Assembly: GCA_036274675.1 (NCBI GenBank)
Contig: DASUFE010000099.1
Location: 1 to 61,381, forward strand
DNA length: 61,381 nucleotides
Origin: DASUFE01 sp036274675
Lineage (GTDB): Bacteria > Pseudomonadota > Gammaproteobacteria > HTCC5015
Direction: 5' to 3'
Every line of letters starts with the position of its first letter. Positions within the stretch are counted from its first letter, which is position 1. The notes beneath the pieces were generated by a model. That model was not told where the DNA came from, did not search any database, and saw nothing but the letters and a program-made list of their open reading frames with translations. This document shows, piece by piece, positions 25,419 to 32,753 of this stretch. The position numbers were made by a program, and so were the translations under genes.

Positions 25419-27266
25419 TCAATACGCCAACACGATATTCGCCAGGGCTGAATAAGGACTTTCATCCCCGAACAACTGCTTGTAACCGTCGCCGGGCTGC
25501 AGCGCCGCGTAGGAGACGCGCACGATGATGTTCTGGGACATCAGCGGGCGCCAGACCCAGGCCACCGAGGCGTCGAGGCCGATTTCATTCGAGATAGGTC
25601 CCTGGTTGCGCGCCGCTTCGAGCACGGCGGTATCCGCGAAGTACAACTCGTTCAGGTTGAAGGATAGCCGCGATTGCGGAGTGAAATCGAAGTCGCCGCC
25701 GAGGCCGAACAACATCGTTCCTGGATTGGTGAAATTCGACTGGCCGTGTTCCTTGGAGGAGCGCAGGTTGTTCAGGATGCCGTTGCGCGTCGACAGCGCG
25801 ACTCCGCCGCCGCCGATGTTCGGCACCCCCTGGCGGATCCAGAAGCTGGTATCGGCACCCGCGAACAGCGGATTTTCCGCCACCGCGTCGAAACCGGTGG
25901 ACTTGTCGTCGTAGGGGTCTGCGTCGCCGGAGGCGTAGAGCAGCGACAGGCGCCAGCGTTTCCAGCCGGAGTCGAGCGAGAGTTCCGTCGCGAACATGCC
26001 GGCATCGATGTCGCTCTTCCGGTCGGTGAAAACCGCGAAGTTCTCCTCCCCGAAGGCGTAATAGGCCTGCAGCGATACATTGAGCCGGTCCCAGTGCCCG
26101 TCGCCGCCGTAGCCGAGATAGCTCACGTCGTATTCGCGCAGGCGCTCAGTGCCAAGCGAGGCGGGGCGGGCGATAAAGCCGTTGTCGTCGTAGAAGGCCT
26201 CGCTGCTTTCGCGGTTGCGGTTGTGCAGCAGGCTGAATTGCGAGGTATAGCCTTTGACGAAGAGATCCTGCCAGTAGACATTGAAGGCGACGATATCATC
26301 GTCGCGCAAGTCCGCATCCGTGTCGTTAAGGCCGCTGTTGGTGTCCTTTTCCAGACGGCGGAACAGTCCGAGATTGTACTGAAACACGTTGTTGTCACGG
26401 TTGCCGAAGAGGCGAATGCCGGCCGGCTGGTCGTTGAACAGGAAGCCGCGGAAATCATTGGTGAAGGGCTGGATGCCGATGCGCAGGCTGTCGAAATCGT
26501 AGTGTTCAGAGACATTGCGCAGGTGGAAATCCGCGAACAGCTCCTGGATGCCCACGTGATCGTCCTTGCGCACCTGCGGGTCGAGCCCGGGGTCGACGTT
26601 GAGCAGCCGCGTTTCATCGACTTCGGTGCGGTTGAAATTGAACACGGGCGTCAGCCGCAGCTCGACATCGGCCGGGCGGAACGTTGTGTCGCCCTTGTAA
26701 TAAACCAGGCCCAGCGCCAGGTTCTCGTTCAGCAGGGTCTGCTCCCCCTGGCCGAAAATATCGGCCGAACCCGGGCGCGTCGTGCTCTGCGGCCCGACGG
26801 GCGTCGGCAGCCTGCGCGATTCGTAGATCGTATCCGAGATCAACGAGAGGTTGAAAAACCAGTCGCCGTGCACCGGCTGGTCGGCCTTCAATGTGTTCTG
26901 GTGGTACGGGTCGTACCAGTGCTGTTCCATCAATCCGAGATCATCCACCAGCCGCCAACGGTCCGGTACCGGCACGGAGACCCGCGGCAATTCCGCCGCC
27001 GGCAGCGGGATACCGTGCGACTCGGCGACCTTCGGCTGGCGCGAGGCCGCCGGCTGCTCCTGCTCCCGCTTGCGGCCAGGCATGCGGCGTTCGAGCGCCG
27101 CCAGCCGCAGGCCGTTGAGTGAATCTATTATTGAAGGATTGTTATTTCTCTGGCTGATCGAATCCGGTTCGGCGAATGATGGAGCATGCGCAATGCATAG
27201 GATAAAACATACAATGGTGCGGAAAACTAAAACTCCTTCTCCCCTGGAAGGGGGTGTATTAATCAC
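25419..27266 (-). CDS. Outer-membrane beta-barrel protein of the redox cluster
   Basis: This is a predicted outer-membrane porin-like barrel of about 615 residues. The signal peptide (TIVCFILCIAHAPSFA) is followed by a short charged stretch, then alternating amphipathic strands rich in Tyr, Phe and Asn (for example DVSYLGYGGDGHWDRLNVSL). The C-terminus is NIVLAY, an aromatic end as in barrel proteins. There is no CXXC near the N-terminus as in MtrB. It lies between the FHA-cytochrome side and the LVIVD cytochrome, the usual place for the porin of a porin-cytochrome conduit. The start is uncertain: no ATG precedes the signal peptide except through repeat sequence (frame open to 27413), so GTG 27266 inside the repeat is my best guess. 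Confidence 0.72.
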   Translation of the reverse strand: MINTPPSRGEGVLVFRTIVCFILCIAHAPSFAEPDSISQRNNNPSIIDSLNGLRLAALERRMPGRKREQEQPAASRQPKVAESHGIPLPAAELPRVSVPVPDRWRLVDDLGLMEQHWYDPYHQNTLKADQPVHGDWFFNLSLISDTIYESRRLPTPVGPQSTTRPGSADIFGQGEQTLLNENLALGLVYYKGDTTFRPADVELRLTPVFNFNRTEVDETRLLNVDPGLDPQVRKDDHVGIQELFADFHLRNVSEHYDFDSLRIGIQPFTNDFRGFLFNDQPAGIRLFGNRDNNVFQYNLGLFRRLEKDTNSGLNDTDADLRDDDIVAFNVYWQDLFVKGYTSQFSLLHNRNRESSEAFYDDNGFIARPASLGTERLREYDVSYLGYGGDGHWDRLNVSLQAYYAFGEENFAVFTDRKSDIDAGMFATELSLDSGWKRWRLSLLYASGDADPYDDKSTGFDAVAENPLFAGADTSFWIRQGVPNIGGGGVALSTRNGILNNLRSSKEHGQSNFTNPGTMLFGLGGDFDFTPQSRLSFNLNELYFADTAVLEAARNQGPISNEIGLDASVAWVWRPLMSQNIIVRVSYAALQPGDGYKQLFGDESPYSALANIVLAY

Positions 27267-27304
27267 CCTCACCCCGACCCTCTCCCTCCAGGAGGGAGAG
27301 GGGA
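27237..27304. repeat. Palindromic intergenic repeat overlapping the barrel gene start
   Basis: Arms of 12 bp (27278-27289 and 27291-27302, CCCTCTCCCTCC type) form a perfect hairpin, followed by the CACCCTCACCCCGACC motif and a second partial arm near 27241-27255. Read on the minus strand it encodes PSPSWRERVGVRV, the familiar translation of this repeat class, which shows that the N-terminal frame extension is not genuine protein. Confidence 0.8.
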
Positions 27305-27375
27305 TGGATTTTTGGGCGCACATCTGCGTTGGCGACCTATGTGCATTCGCAGGCGCGGATGGATTTGGTTTTGAA

Positions 27376-27702
27376 CTATAAATGTTCATAAATCCGTTCA
27401 AGCACGGCGTCAAATTCTTTCAGAATTTCATTGTTCGGAAATCGCAAAACACGGAATCCATGTTTTTCTAAGAATTCAGTACGTTCATTGTCTTTCGATG
27501 TCTTCTCAAGATGCTGACTGCCATCTATTTCAAGAACCAGATTTTTCTCCAGGCAAATAAAGTCAACGATGTAAGGTCTAATCCAGTATTGGCGTCTGAA
27601 CTTCGAATTTTTTAGTTGCTGATTTCCTAGGGCTGACCATAATTTTCGTTCCGCATCCGGCTGATTCTTGCGCAGTACCCTGGCAAGATTTTTCAGATCC
27701 AT
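27376..27702 (-). CDS. DUF559 endonuclease-like protein
   Basis: This is a 108-residue protein of the DUF559 group, related in fold to Vsr and other PD-(D/E)XK nucleases. Visible pieces are ARVLRKNQPDAERKLWSAL, FRRQYWIRPYIVDFICLEK and LVLEIDGSQHLE, with the D-x-E-x-D/Q-x-x pattern of the nuclease core, then HGFRVLRFPNNEIL. ATG 27702 has GAGGGGG eight bases upstream, part of the adjoining palindromic repeat. It lies inside a redox operon to which it has no obvious link, with repeats on both sides and a lower G+C feel than its neighbours. This suggests it arrived together with the repeats. Confidence 0.82.
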   Translation of the reverse strand: MDLKNLARVLRKNQPDAERKLWSALGNQQLKNSKFRRQYWIRPYIVDFICLEKNLVLEIDGSQHLEKTSKDNERTEFLEKHGFRVLRFPNNEILKEFDAVLERIYEHL

Positions 27703-27711
27703 TCTTGGCCC

Positions 27712-27835
27712 CCTCACCTTAATCCTCTCCCCCACAGGGGAGAGGAAATTGTGGAGTTCTTCCGAAATATAAGCACCACAAAATAAAATCCCGCTCCCTC
27801 GACGAGGGAGCGGGTTGGGGTGAGGGTGGTACACA
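27712..27835. repeat. Two palindromic repeats between DUF559 and the GlcG-like gene
   Basis: The first hairpin (about 27724-27745, CCTCTCCCC/GGGGAGAGG) abuts the DUF559 start. The second (27790-27800 with 27804-27814, CCCGCTCCCTC/GAGGGAGCGGG) lies just past the lipoprotein gene and may act as its terminator. CCCTCACC-type flanks are present at both ends. Confidence 0.8.
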
Positions 27836-29806
27836 TTATTTTCCATCGCACACATTCTGTTCGTCGCTGTCGAGGAAAGGCGCCTGCGGGCACTGCACAT
27901 AGCGCAGGCGCACACCCTGGGGTGTCAGATTGTCCGAGCGCATGTTCGCCGGCGCATTGTTGATATCGAGTTTACGTGACGCATTGTGCAGGCCAAGAAA
28001 GGCGATCATGTCGTCCTGATCCACGCCGTCGCCCGAGACGCCGATGCCTCCGACCAGAGTGTTTCCCCGATAGATCGGAACACTGCCGGGAAAGATCTGG
28101 ATTCCGTTCGGCAGCCGCGCGAGGGTGGTGCAATTCTGCGGAGCATCGACTCCCGCGAGCCCGAGCGTGAAGGCCACATGGCCGATGATCCTGTTGATGG
28201 AAAGATCCAGTTGCAACCCGGTGCTGAAGGGGCTCCACTGCGTGCGGAAAGGTTTGCTGAAGGGGCCGTTCGGCGCGCCGATCTGTCCGTCGGGGAAATA
28301 GGGTCTGGACAGATTGCCGCCCGCGCGATCGCCGAAAGCGTAGGCGCCGTCGGCCAATGCAGTCGGCAGGCCGAGAAAATCGCGCGCCGCCGTCACATAG
28401 TCGCCGATGACAATGGAATCCATGATCGGGCCGGCCGGATCGTCGCGGTCCGGATAGTCGGCATCCGGCGCGGCCGCGAGGTCCGCGGCCGCGTTGGCGC
28501 CGGAGAAAAAGGCGGCGGTGCGGGCCTTCTGCAGTGAAACGTCGGTGCCGAATACCGGGGCGTCGCGCGTGCGCGCGACGCCGAGAATCGCGCCGTTAGT
28601 GTCGACTACGGAGACCGTCACCCGCGCCTGCGAGCCGAGCGGGCGGCGGATCTGCGCCCGCGTGCGGTTGGCGACCGCGAGCGCTTCTTCCAGCAGGGTC
28701 CGCACTTCGGAGGTGGTAAGCGAGAACGCGCCATCGGTACCCGCGCTCGGCGGGAAGCGATTGATGTTCAGATCGTCCACCAGGATGAAGGCGTCGAGAG
28801 CGTCATTGAAGGTCGAGTTGTCGCGCCGGATGCCGGAGGCAGGGCGGCCGAAAGCGACCCCGGGGACGATCACGCCCGCGCTGTAGCCGGTTACCGCGAC
28901 CAGCGCGCCCTCGCCGAGCAGCGAGGCGAAGGCCGGCGCATTCCCCGGCGTCACTCCGAGGTCGTCAAAGGCGACGTCGGAGAAGCGGAAGGTTTTACCG
29001 TCGGCGGTGATGCGGTCGCCGCGGTGGTCCGCCGGCGCGGCGTAGCCGTAGCTGCCCGCCAGCGCGATCAGCTCGTCGAGATCGCGGTCGATATCGCTCG
29101 CGTCGAGGTCCAGGCCGTACACGTGATCGGCGATGACGCCGATGCCGCCCACCACCGTGCCGTCCTTATATAAAGGAAAACCGCCGGGGTCCGCGGACAA
29201 TCCCAAAGGTGAACGCTGTGGGCCGATGCCCGGTGTGAGCGTGAAGCGGGTATTCAAATCCGAACAGGGCAGGTTGCTGAACTGCACGCCGAACAGCGGG
29301 CCGCCCGGCTGGCCGGCTTCGCCGGGATTGAAATTCTGCTGCACGATCTGGCTCGCGGTGCGCGTGCTGAAGGCGTTGCCTTCGGAGGAAAGATAGGCGC
29401 CGGTTATCCCCTTCGAGATCGCCGCCAGCGTGTCGGGCAGATAACGGATACCGTCCAGCCCAGTCGTTATACCGCGCCCGCCGTTGGCGCGGATATTCGT
29501 GTCGGCGCCGTTCATCCGGAATACCGCGAGTACATTGCCGACGCGGTCCACCACCGCGATCGTGGCGGCGGCGCTTTGCGCCTGCGCCTCGACAACCGCC
29601 TGCGCCAGTATCGTCTGCACGTCGGAAACGGTGAGCAAGGTCGAGGCGTTCGCGCACTGGCCGCTGCATTCCTCCGGCCCGGAACCCGTGCCTTCCTCCG
29701 CGGGATGGTTGCCGGCGTCGCAGCCGGCAAGCGTCAGCACCGCGCCCAGCGCGACACTCAGCGCCGCCGCGAGGGCCGGATATTTGTGCGCGTTCGCTCG
29801 CATCAT
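27836..29806 (-). CDS. Lipoprotein with two GlcG/HbpS-like (heme-binding) domains
   Basis: This is a 656-residue predicted lipoprotein. The signal peptide ends LAGC followed by Asp, the +2 residue that retains lipoproteins in the inner membrane in E. coli. Two copies of a GlcG/HbpS-type domain (DUF336 family) follow. Copy one runs from VSDVQTILAQAVVEAQA with IAVVDRVGNVLAVFRMNG to GTVVGGIGVIADHVYGLDL. Copy two runs from TSEVRTLLEEALAVANRTRA with VSVVDTNGAILGVARTRD to NTLVGGIGVSGDGVDQDD. Members of the family bind or degrade heme or act as redox sensors. Its ATG overlaps the stop of the FHA-cytochrome gene (ATGA), so the two are coupled. A heme-handling or assembly role for the cytochromes is inferred. 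Confidence 0.8.
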   Translation of the reverse strand: MMRANAHKYPALAAALSVALGAVLTLAGCDAGNHPAEEGTGSGPEECSGQCANASTLLTVSDVQTILAQAVVEAQAQSAAATIAVVDRVGNVLAVFRMNGADTNIRANGGRGITTGLDGIRYLPDTLAAISKGITGAYLSSEGNAFSTRTASQIVQQNFNPGEAGQPGGPLFGVQFSNLPCSDLNTRFTLTPGIGPQRSPLGLSADPGGFPLYKDGTVVGGIGVIADHVYGLDLDASDIDRDLDELIALAGSYGYAAPADHRGDRITADGKTFRFSDVAFDDLGVTPGNAPAFASLLGEGALVAVTGYSAGVIVPGVAFGRPASGIRRDNSTFNDALDAFILVDDLNINRFPPSAGTDGAFSLTTSEVRTLLEEALAVANRTRAQIRRPLGSQARVTVSVVDTNGAILGVARTRDAPVFGTDVSLQKARTAAFFSGANAAADLAAAPDADYPDRDDPAGPIMDSIVIGDYVTAARDFLGLPTALADGAYAFGDRAGGNLSRPYFPDGQIGAPNGPFSKPFRTQWSPFSTGLQLDLSINRIIGHVAFTLGLAGVDAPQNCTTLARLPNGIQIFPGSVPIYRGNTLVGGIGVSGDGVDQDDMIAFLGLHNASRKLDINNAPANMRSDNLTPQGVRLRYVQCPQAPFLDSDEQNVCDGK

Positions 29807-31623
29807 TCCGCGGCCTCCGTACCGCCTGTCTTCGCGGGCCGCCCATAAGGCGGCATGTCATCCAGGTGGAACTGGTGGCACACGGTACAGGTCGAGGCGT
29901 ACTTGTCCTCGGACCTGGCGCCGCCGTGGCAGGCGCGGCAGTTCTCGATGCCGGGCAGCAGCACTTCCTCGGCATGCTCGGATTTTTTCGCCGCGTGGCA
30001 TTCGCCGCAGGGCTTGGTGTCGTGCTGCGCGTGGTTGAAGCGGCTCAAGGTCAGCCAGCGCGTCGGCTGGTGTACGGGGTCGATGACCCAGCCGAACTTG
30101 CTGCTCGTGTCGGCGGTGACGGTGTGGCAGGTCGAGCAGGTGCGGGTTTCAATCACTTCGCGAATCATGTCCTGCGCCTTGGTCCCGGCCCAGCGCAGCG
30201 CGTCCTGCTGTTCGCGGCCGCTGATGCGCTCGTCCGGGCGGCGCCGGCGCTTGATCGTGGCGGGCGCATCCGCGCTCTGGTAGCCGCCCTGCAGCGCCTG
30301 CAATGCGTAGAACTCGTTGAGAAAGGTGAGCAGTTGCGGCAGGTCGCCATGGGGTACGGTGCGATCCGGGAGTGCGGGATCGAAATTCAGCTGGTGGCAG
30401 CCCTTGCAGTCGCGCTCCATTTCGACCGGCAGCATGTAGGCGCCGCCCGGTTCGGGGTGATGGCAGTCGGCGCATTGCAGCACCCGCTTGCCGTCGGGCG
30501 TGGCCACGCCTTCTTCTTTCAGGTGGTCGGCATGCGAGAATTTGAGGCCGCCGTCATGCTTGAGTTCGGGATCGCCGATGGCCATGCGCCACCATTCGTT
30601 CTGCTGCAGCACCGTGGGGCGGAATTCCGGATGGTCGGTGCCGAAGTCGCTCACGTCAGTGAGCGAACTCTGCACGTCGCCGCGCCGGTTCAGGTCGCCA
30701 TGGCAGTCCACGCACAGGTTCTGGTGCGAGGGTTTCAGCGACAGGGTTTCGTTATGCTCCTGGTGGCAGCGGCCGCAGCGGCCGTTCTCGAGCAGCGTCA
30801 TGCTGCTCGGCATGTGATCCATTTCGGTATGCGCCCGCGTGTCGCTGTGACACTTCAGGCAGACTTCGTTTTTCACCATCTGGAAGGGCGTGGTATGGCA
30901 GATGCCGCACTGCTGCCCGAAGTGCTGGTGCACGTGGCTGATCCGGCCCGGGTTCCACAGCGTGTCGTCCGGCAGCAGCGTGGCCAGCGCGCGGCCCGCC
31001 GGGCCGAGCATGGTGGCGAGCGGCGACGCCAGGAATATCGCGAAGATCGCCAGCGCCCCCCACCACGACCAGCGGCGTTTGCTGAGCGCGGTCTGCGTAA
31101 GGTCCATCGCCAGCCGCTGCACCTGAACTTCTTTTGTTTCCGGCGCCGGCGCGGCGCCCTCGGGTTTCTTATCGGCGGCTTTTTTGCCGGCAACGATGGT
31201 TTTGTCGAATTTCGCCGGTTTTGCCGGCGCCGATGCGATCCTGATTTTCGTAGTGGCGCGGCTTTTATCGCGGGCGATGGCGGGCTGCTCCACCACCAGC
31301 GACAGCGCATAGCCCTTGGTCGGCTGCATCACGGTGATGACGAAGGGGCCGAGCGTGATCTTGTCCCAGGGCTTGAGTCTGGCCTTGTTTTCGATATGGC
31401 CGTTGATATCGATGCCGGCCGCGGCCTGCACCGACTCGATGTAGATCTGGTCCTCGGCCTTCAGGCGGATGCGCGCGTGCTCGAGGGTAATCGACGGGTC
31501 GGCGAGGAAGATATCCTGCGTGGTGGCGCGGCCGATGGTGATGGTGTCGCCGAAAAATTCCCGCGGCGGCGCGGAGATGACCGTGTTGGCGCTCTGGCGA
31601 AGGAACTGGACCTTGGACTTCAT
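29803..31623 (-). CDS. FHA domain - transmembrane helix - decaheme cytochrome c fusion
   Basis: This is a 606-residue protein with a rare architecture. Residues about 20-105 form an FHA domain (ITIGRATTQDIFLADPSITL followed by EHARI), which in other proteins binds phosphothreonine. A basic, Ala/Pro-rich linker leads to one membrane helix (WWGALAIFAIFLASPLATML, about 185-207). The rest carries ten CXXCH motifs (CGICH, CLKCH, CGRCH, CVDCH, CADCH, CKGCH, CSTCH, CGECH, CRACH, CTVCH). With no cleavable signal, the FHA part should be cytosolic and the hemes periplasmic. It starts 6 bases after the cytochrome b-like gene, so electrons probably pass from that protein to these hemes. The start has only a weak ribosome binding site. 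Confidence 0.88.
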   Translation of the reverse strand: MKSKVQFLRQSANTVISAPPREFFGDTITIGRATTQDIFLADPSITLEHARIRLKAEDQIYIESVQAAAGIDINGHIENKARLKPWDKITLGPFVITVMQPTKGYALSLVVEQPAIARDKSRATTKIRIASAPAKPAKFDKTIVAGKKAADKKPEGAAPAPETKEVQVQRLAMDLTQTALSKRRWSWWGALAIFAIFLASPLATMLGPAGRALATLLPDDTLWNPGRISHVHQHFGQQCGICHTTPFQMVKNEVCLKCHSDTRAHTEMDHMPSSMTLLENGRCGRCHQEHNETLSLKPSHQNLCVDCHGDLNRRGDVQSSLTDVSDFGTDHPEFRPTVLQQNEWWRMAIGDPELKHDGGLKFSHADHLKEEGVATPDGKRVLQCADCHHPEPGGAYMLPVEMERDCKGCHQLNFDPALPDRTVPHGDLPQLLTFLNEFYALQALQGGYQSADAPATIKRRRRPDERISGREQQDALRWAGTKAQDMIREVIETRTCSTCHTVTADTSSKFGWVIDPVHQPTRWLTLSRFNHAQHDTKPCGECHAAKKSEHAEEVLLPGIENCRACHGGARSEDKYASTCTVCHQFHLDDMPPYGRPAKTGGTEAAE

Positions 31624-31629
31624 CGCGGG

Positions 31630-32532
31630 CTACCAGTAAAAAAATACGCTGATGATGTGTACGATCACCGCCGCAAGCACCGCGAAGGCCAGCGGCACAT
31701 GCACGTACAGCCAGATGTTGAGCCAGGCCTTGTAGCGGATATGGCGGCGGATCCGGTCGAGCAGCTGCTTGCGCTGCGCCAGCAGGTCCATCAGCTTGTG
31801 CATGTGCCCGGTCTTCGCCTGCGCGCCCTGCGTCAGCGAAGCCGGATTGAAGAAGGCCAGGGTCTTCTGCATTTCCGCCATCCGGTCGCGGCTCTCCTCG
31901 GCCTTGACCTGGTCGAACAACGCGCTCAGTTCCTTCGGCACGCTGGTCTTTTCAATCAAAGGCCAGAGCTGCGCGCGGGCGTTGCCGCCGACCTGGGTAT
32001 TCTCGATCAGTCTGCTGATCGCGAGCGGCGCCTGGCCGCCGAGTTTGCCTGCGATATCGACGCATTCGCGGTCGATCTGGTCGACGCTCTCGAGCAGGCT
32101 TTCGCGCGTCTGGTTGTTGAGATTGTCCGTCATCGCGCGCGGGTAGCGCAGGTAGGCGTAGACGCCGTAGATACCGCTAGTGATTTCCAGCAACAGCAAC
32201 ACATAGGCCAGGCTATGTACGTTCCAGCCCATCTGGAAGCCGGAATGCAGGCTGACGATCAGGGCCAGCGCCAGCCCGAAGTAAACGTGCGCGGACAGCC
32301 AGCTTTTCAGCTGGCTCTCGCCGCCGCTGTAACGGCGCTTGCGCACGCCGTACCACATCAGCCACAGCAGCAGTAAAAAGGAGACAGTGCCCAGCGTGTA
32401 ACCGAGCCAGGTGCCGCCGTTCGGCGGATAGTCCGGATCATGCCAGACGTAGAGCCCGAGCGCGAGCAGGCTCAGCGCGAGCGCGCGCCAGGCATGCTTG
32501 AAATTGTCGGCATTGACAAAGGAGACGGCCAT
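31630..32532 (-). CDS. Predicted di-heme membrane cytochrome b
   Basis: This is a 300-residue inner-membrane protein with about five hydrophobic segments and a central helical cytosolic or periplasmic loop (about 135-260). Two helices each carry a His pair separated by 13 residues: H82 and H96 (AHVYFGLALALIVSLHSG), and H278 and H292 (VHVPLAFAVLAAVIVH). This is the spacing of the bis-His heme ligands of cytochrome b. I do not recognise the family otherwise. Its place between the ferredoxin-flavoprotein and the FHA-decaheme protein fits transfer of electrons across or into the membrane, perhaps with quinone. ATG 32532 follows GGATAAAGT. Confidence 0.75.
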   Translation of the reverse strand: MAVSFVNADNFKHAWRALALSLLALGLYVWHDPDYPPNGGTWLGYTLGTVSFLLLLWLMWYGVRKRRYSGGESQLKSWLSAHVYFGLALALIVSLHSGFQMGWNVHSLAYVLLLLEITSGIYGVYAYLRYPRAMTDNLNNQTRESLLESVDQIDRECVDIAGKLGGQAPLAISRLIENTQVGGNARAQLWPLIEKTSVPKELSALFDQVKAEESRDRMAEMQKTLAFFNPASLTQGAQAKTGHMHKLMDLLAQRKQLLDRIRRHIRYKAWLNIWLYVHVPLAFAVLAAVIVHIISVFFYW

Positions 32533-32596
32533 ACTTTATCCGGGTAAACCAATCCCAAAATCAGCTCGATAAAAAATACTTTTTTGTCGTTCTGGC

Positions 32597-32715
32597 TTTA
32601 ACGCCTTCTCCCCTAAAGGGGCGCTGGGCGAAGCCCTGCGTAAGAACGAAATGAGGGGTGTATTGAGTTTATCACCCTCACCCGTACCCTCTCCCTGTAC
32701 AGGTAGCGGGACAAG
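32597..32715. repeat. Composite palindromic repeat between the flavoprotein and cytochrome b genes
   Basis: It contains CTTCTCCCCTAAAGGGGCG, GCTGGGCGAAGCCCTGCGTA, ATGAGGGGTG and CACCCTCACCCGTACCC with CTCTCCCTGTACAGGTAGCG. The order of blocks matches the copy at 25226-25395. The open frame at 32536-32970 is a shadow produced by this repeat and the antisense of the flavoprotein gene. Confidence 0.78.
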
Positions 32716-32753
32716 AAAACCCGTGCTGTGATTTTGGAACAGACTCATATTTT

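Noticed and set aside
29866..32376. 836-codon plus-strand frame opposite the FHA-cytochrome and cytochrome b genes
   Set aside because: It runs through two real genes on the other strand and has a shadow-like composition (His, Arg, Val, Ala), with no start signal.
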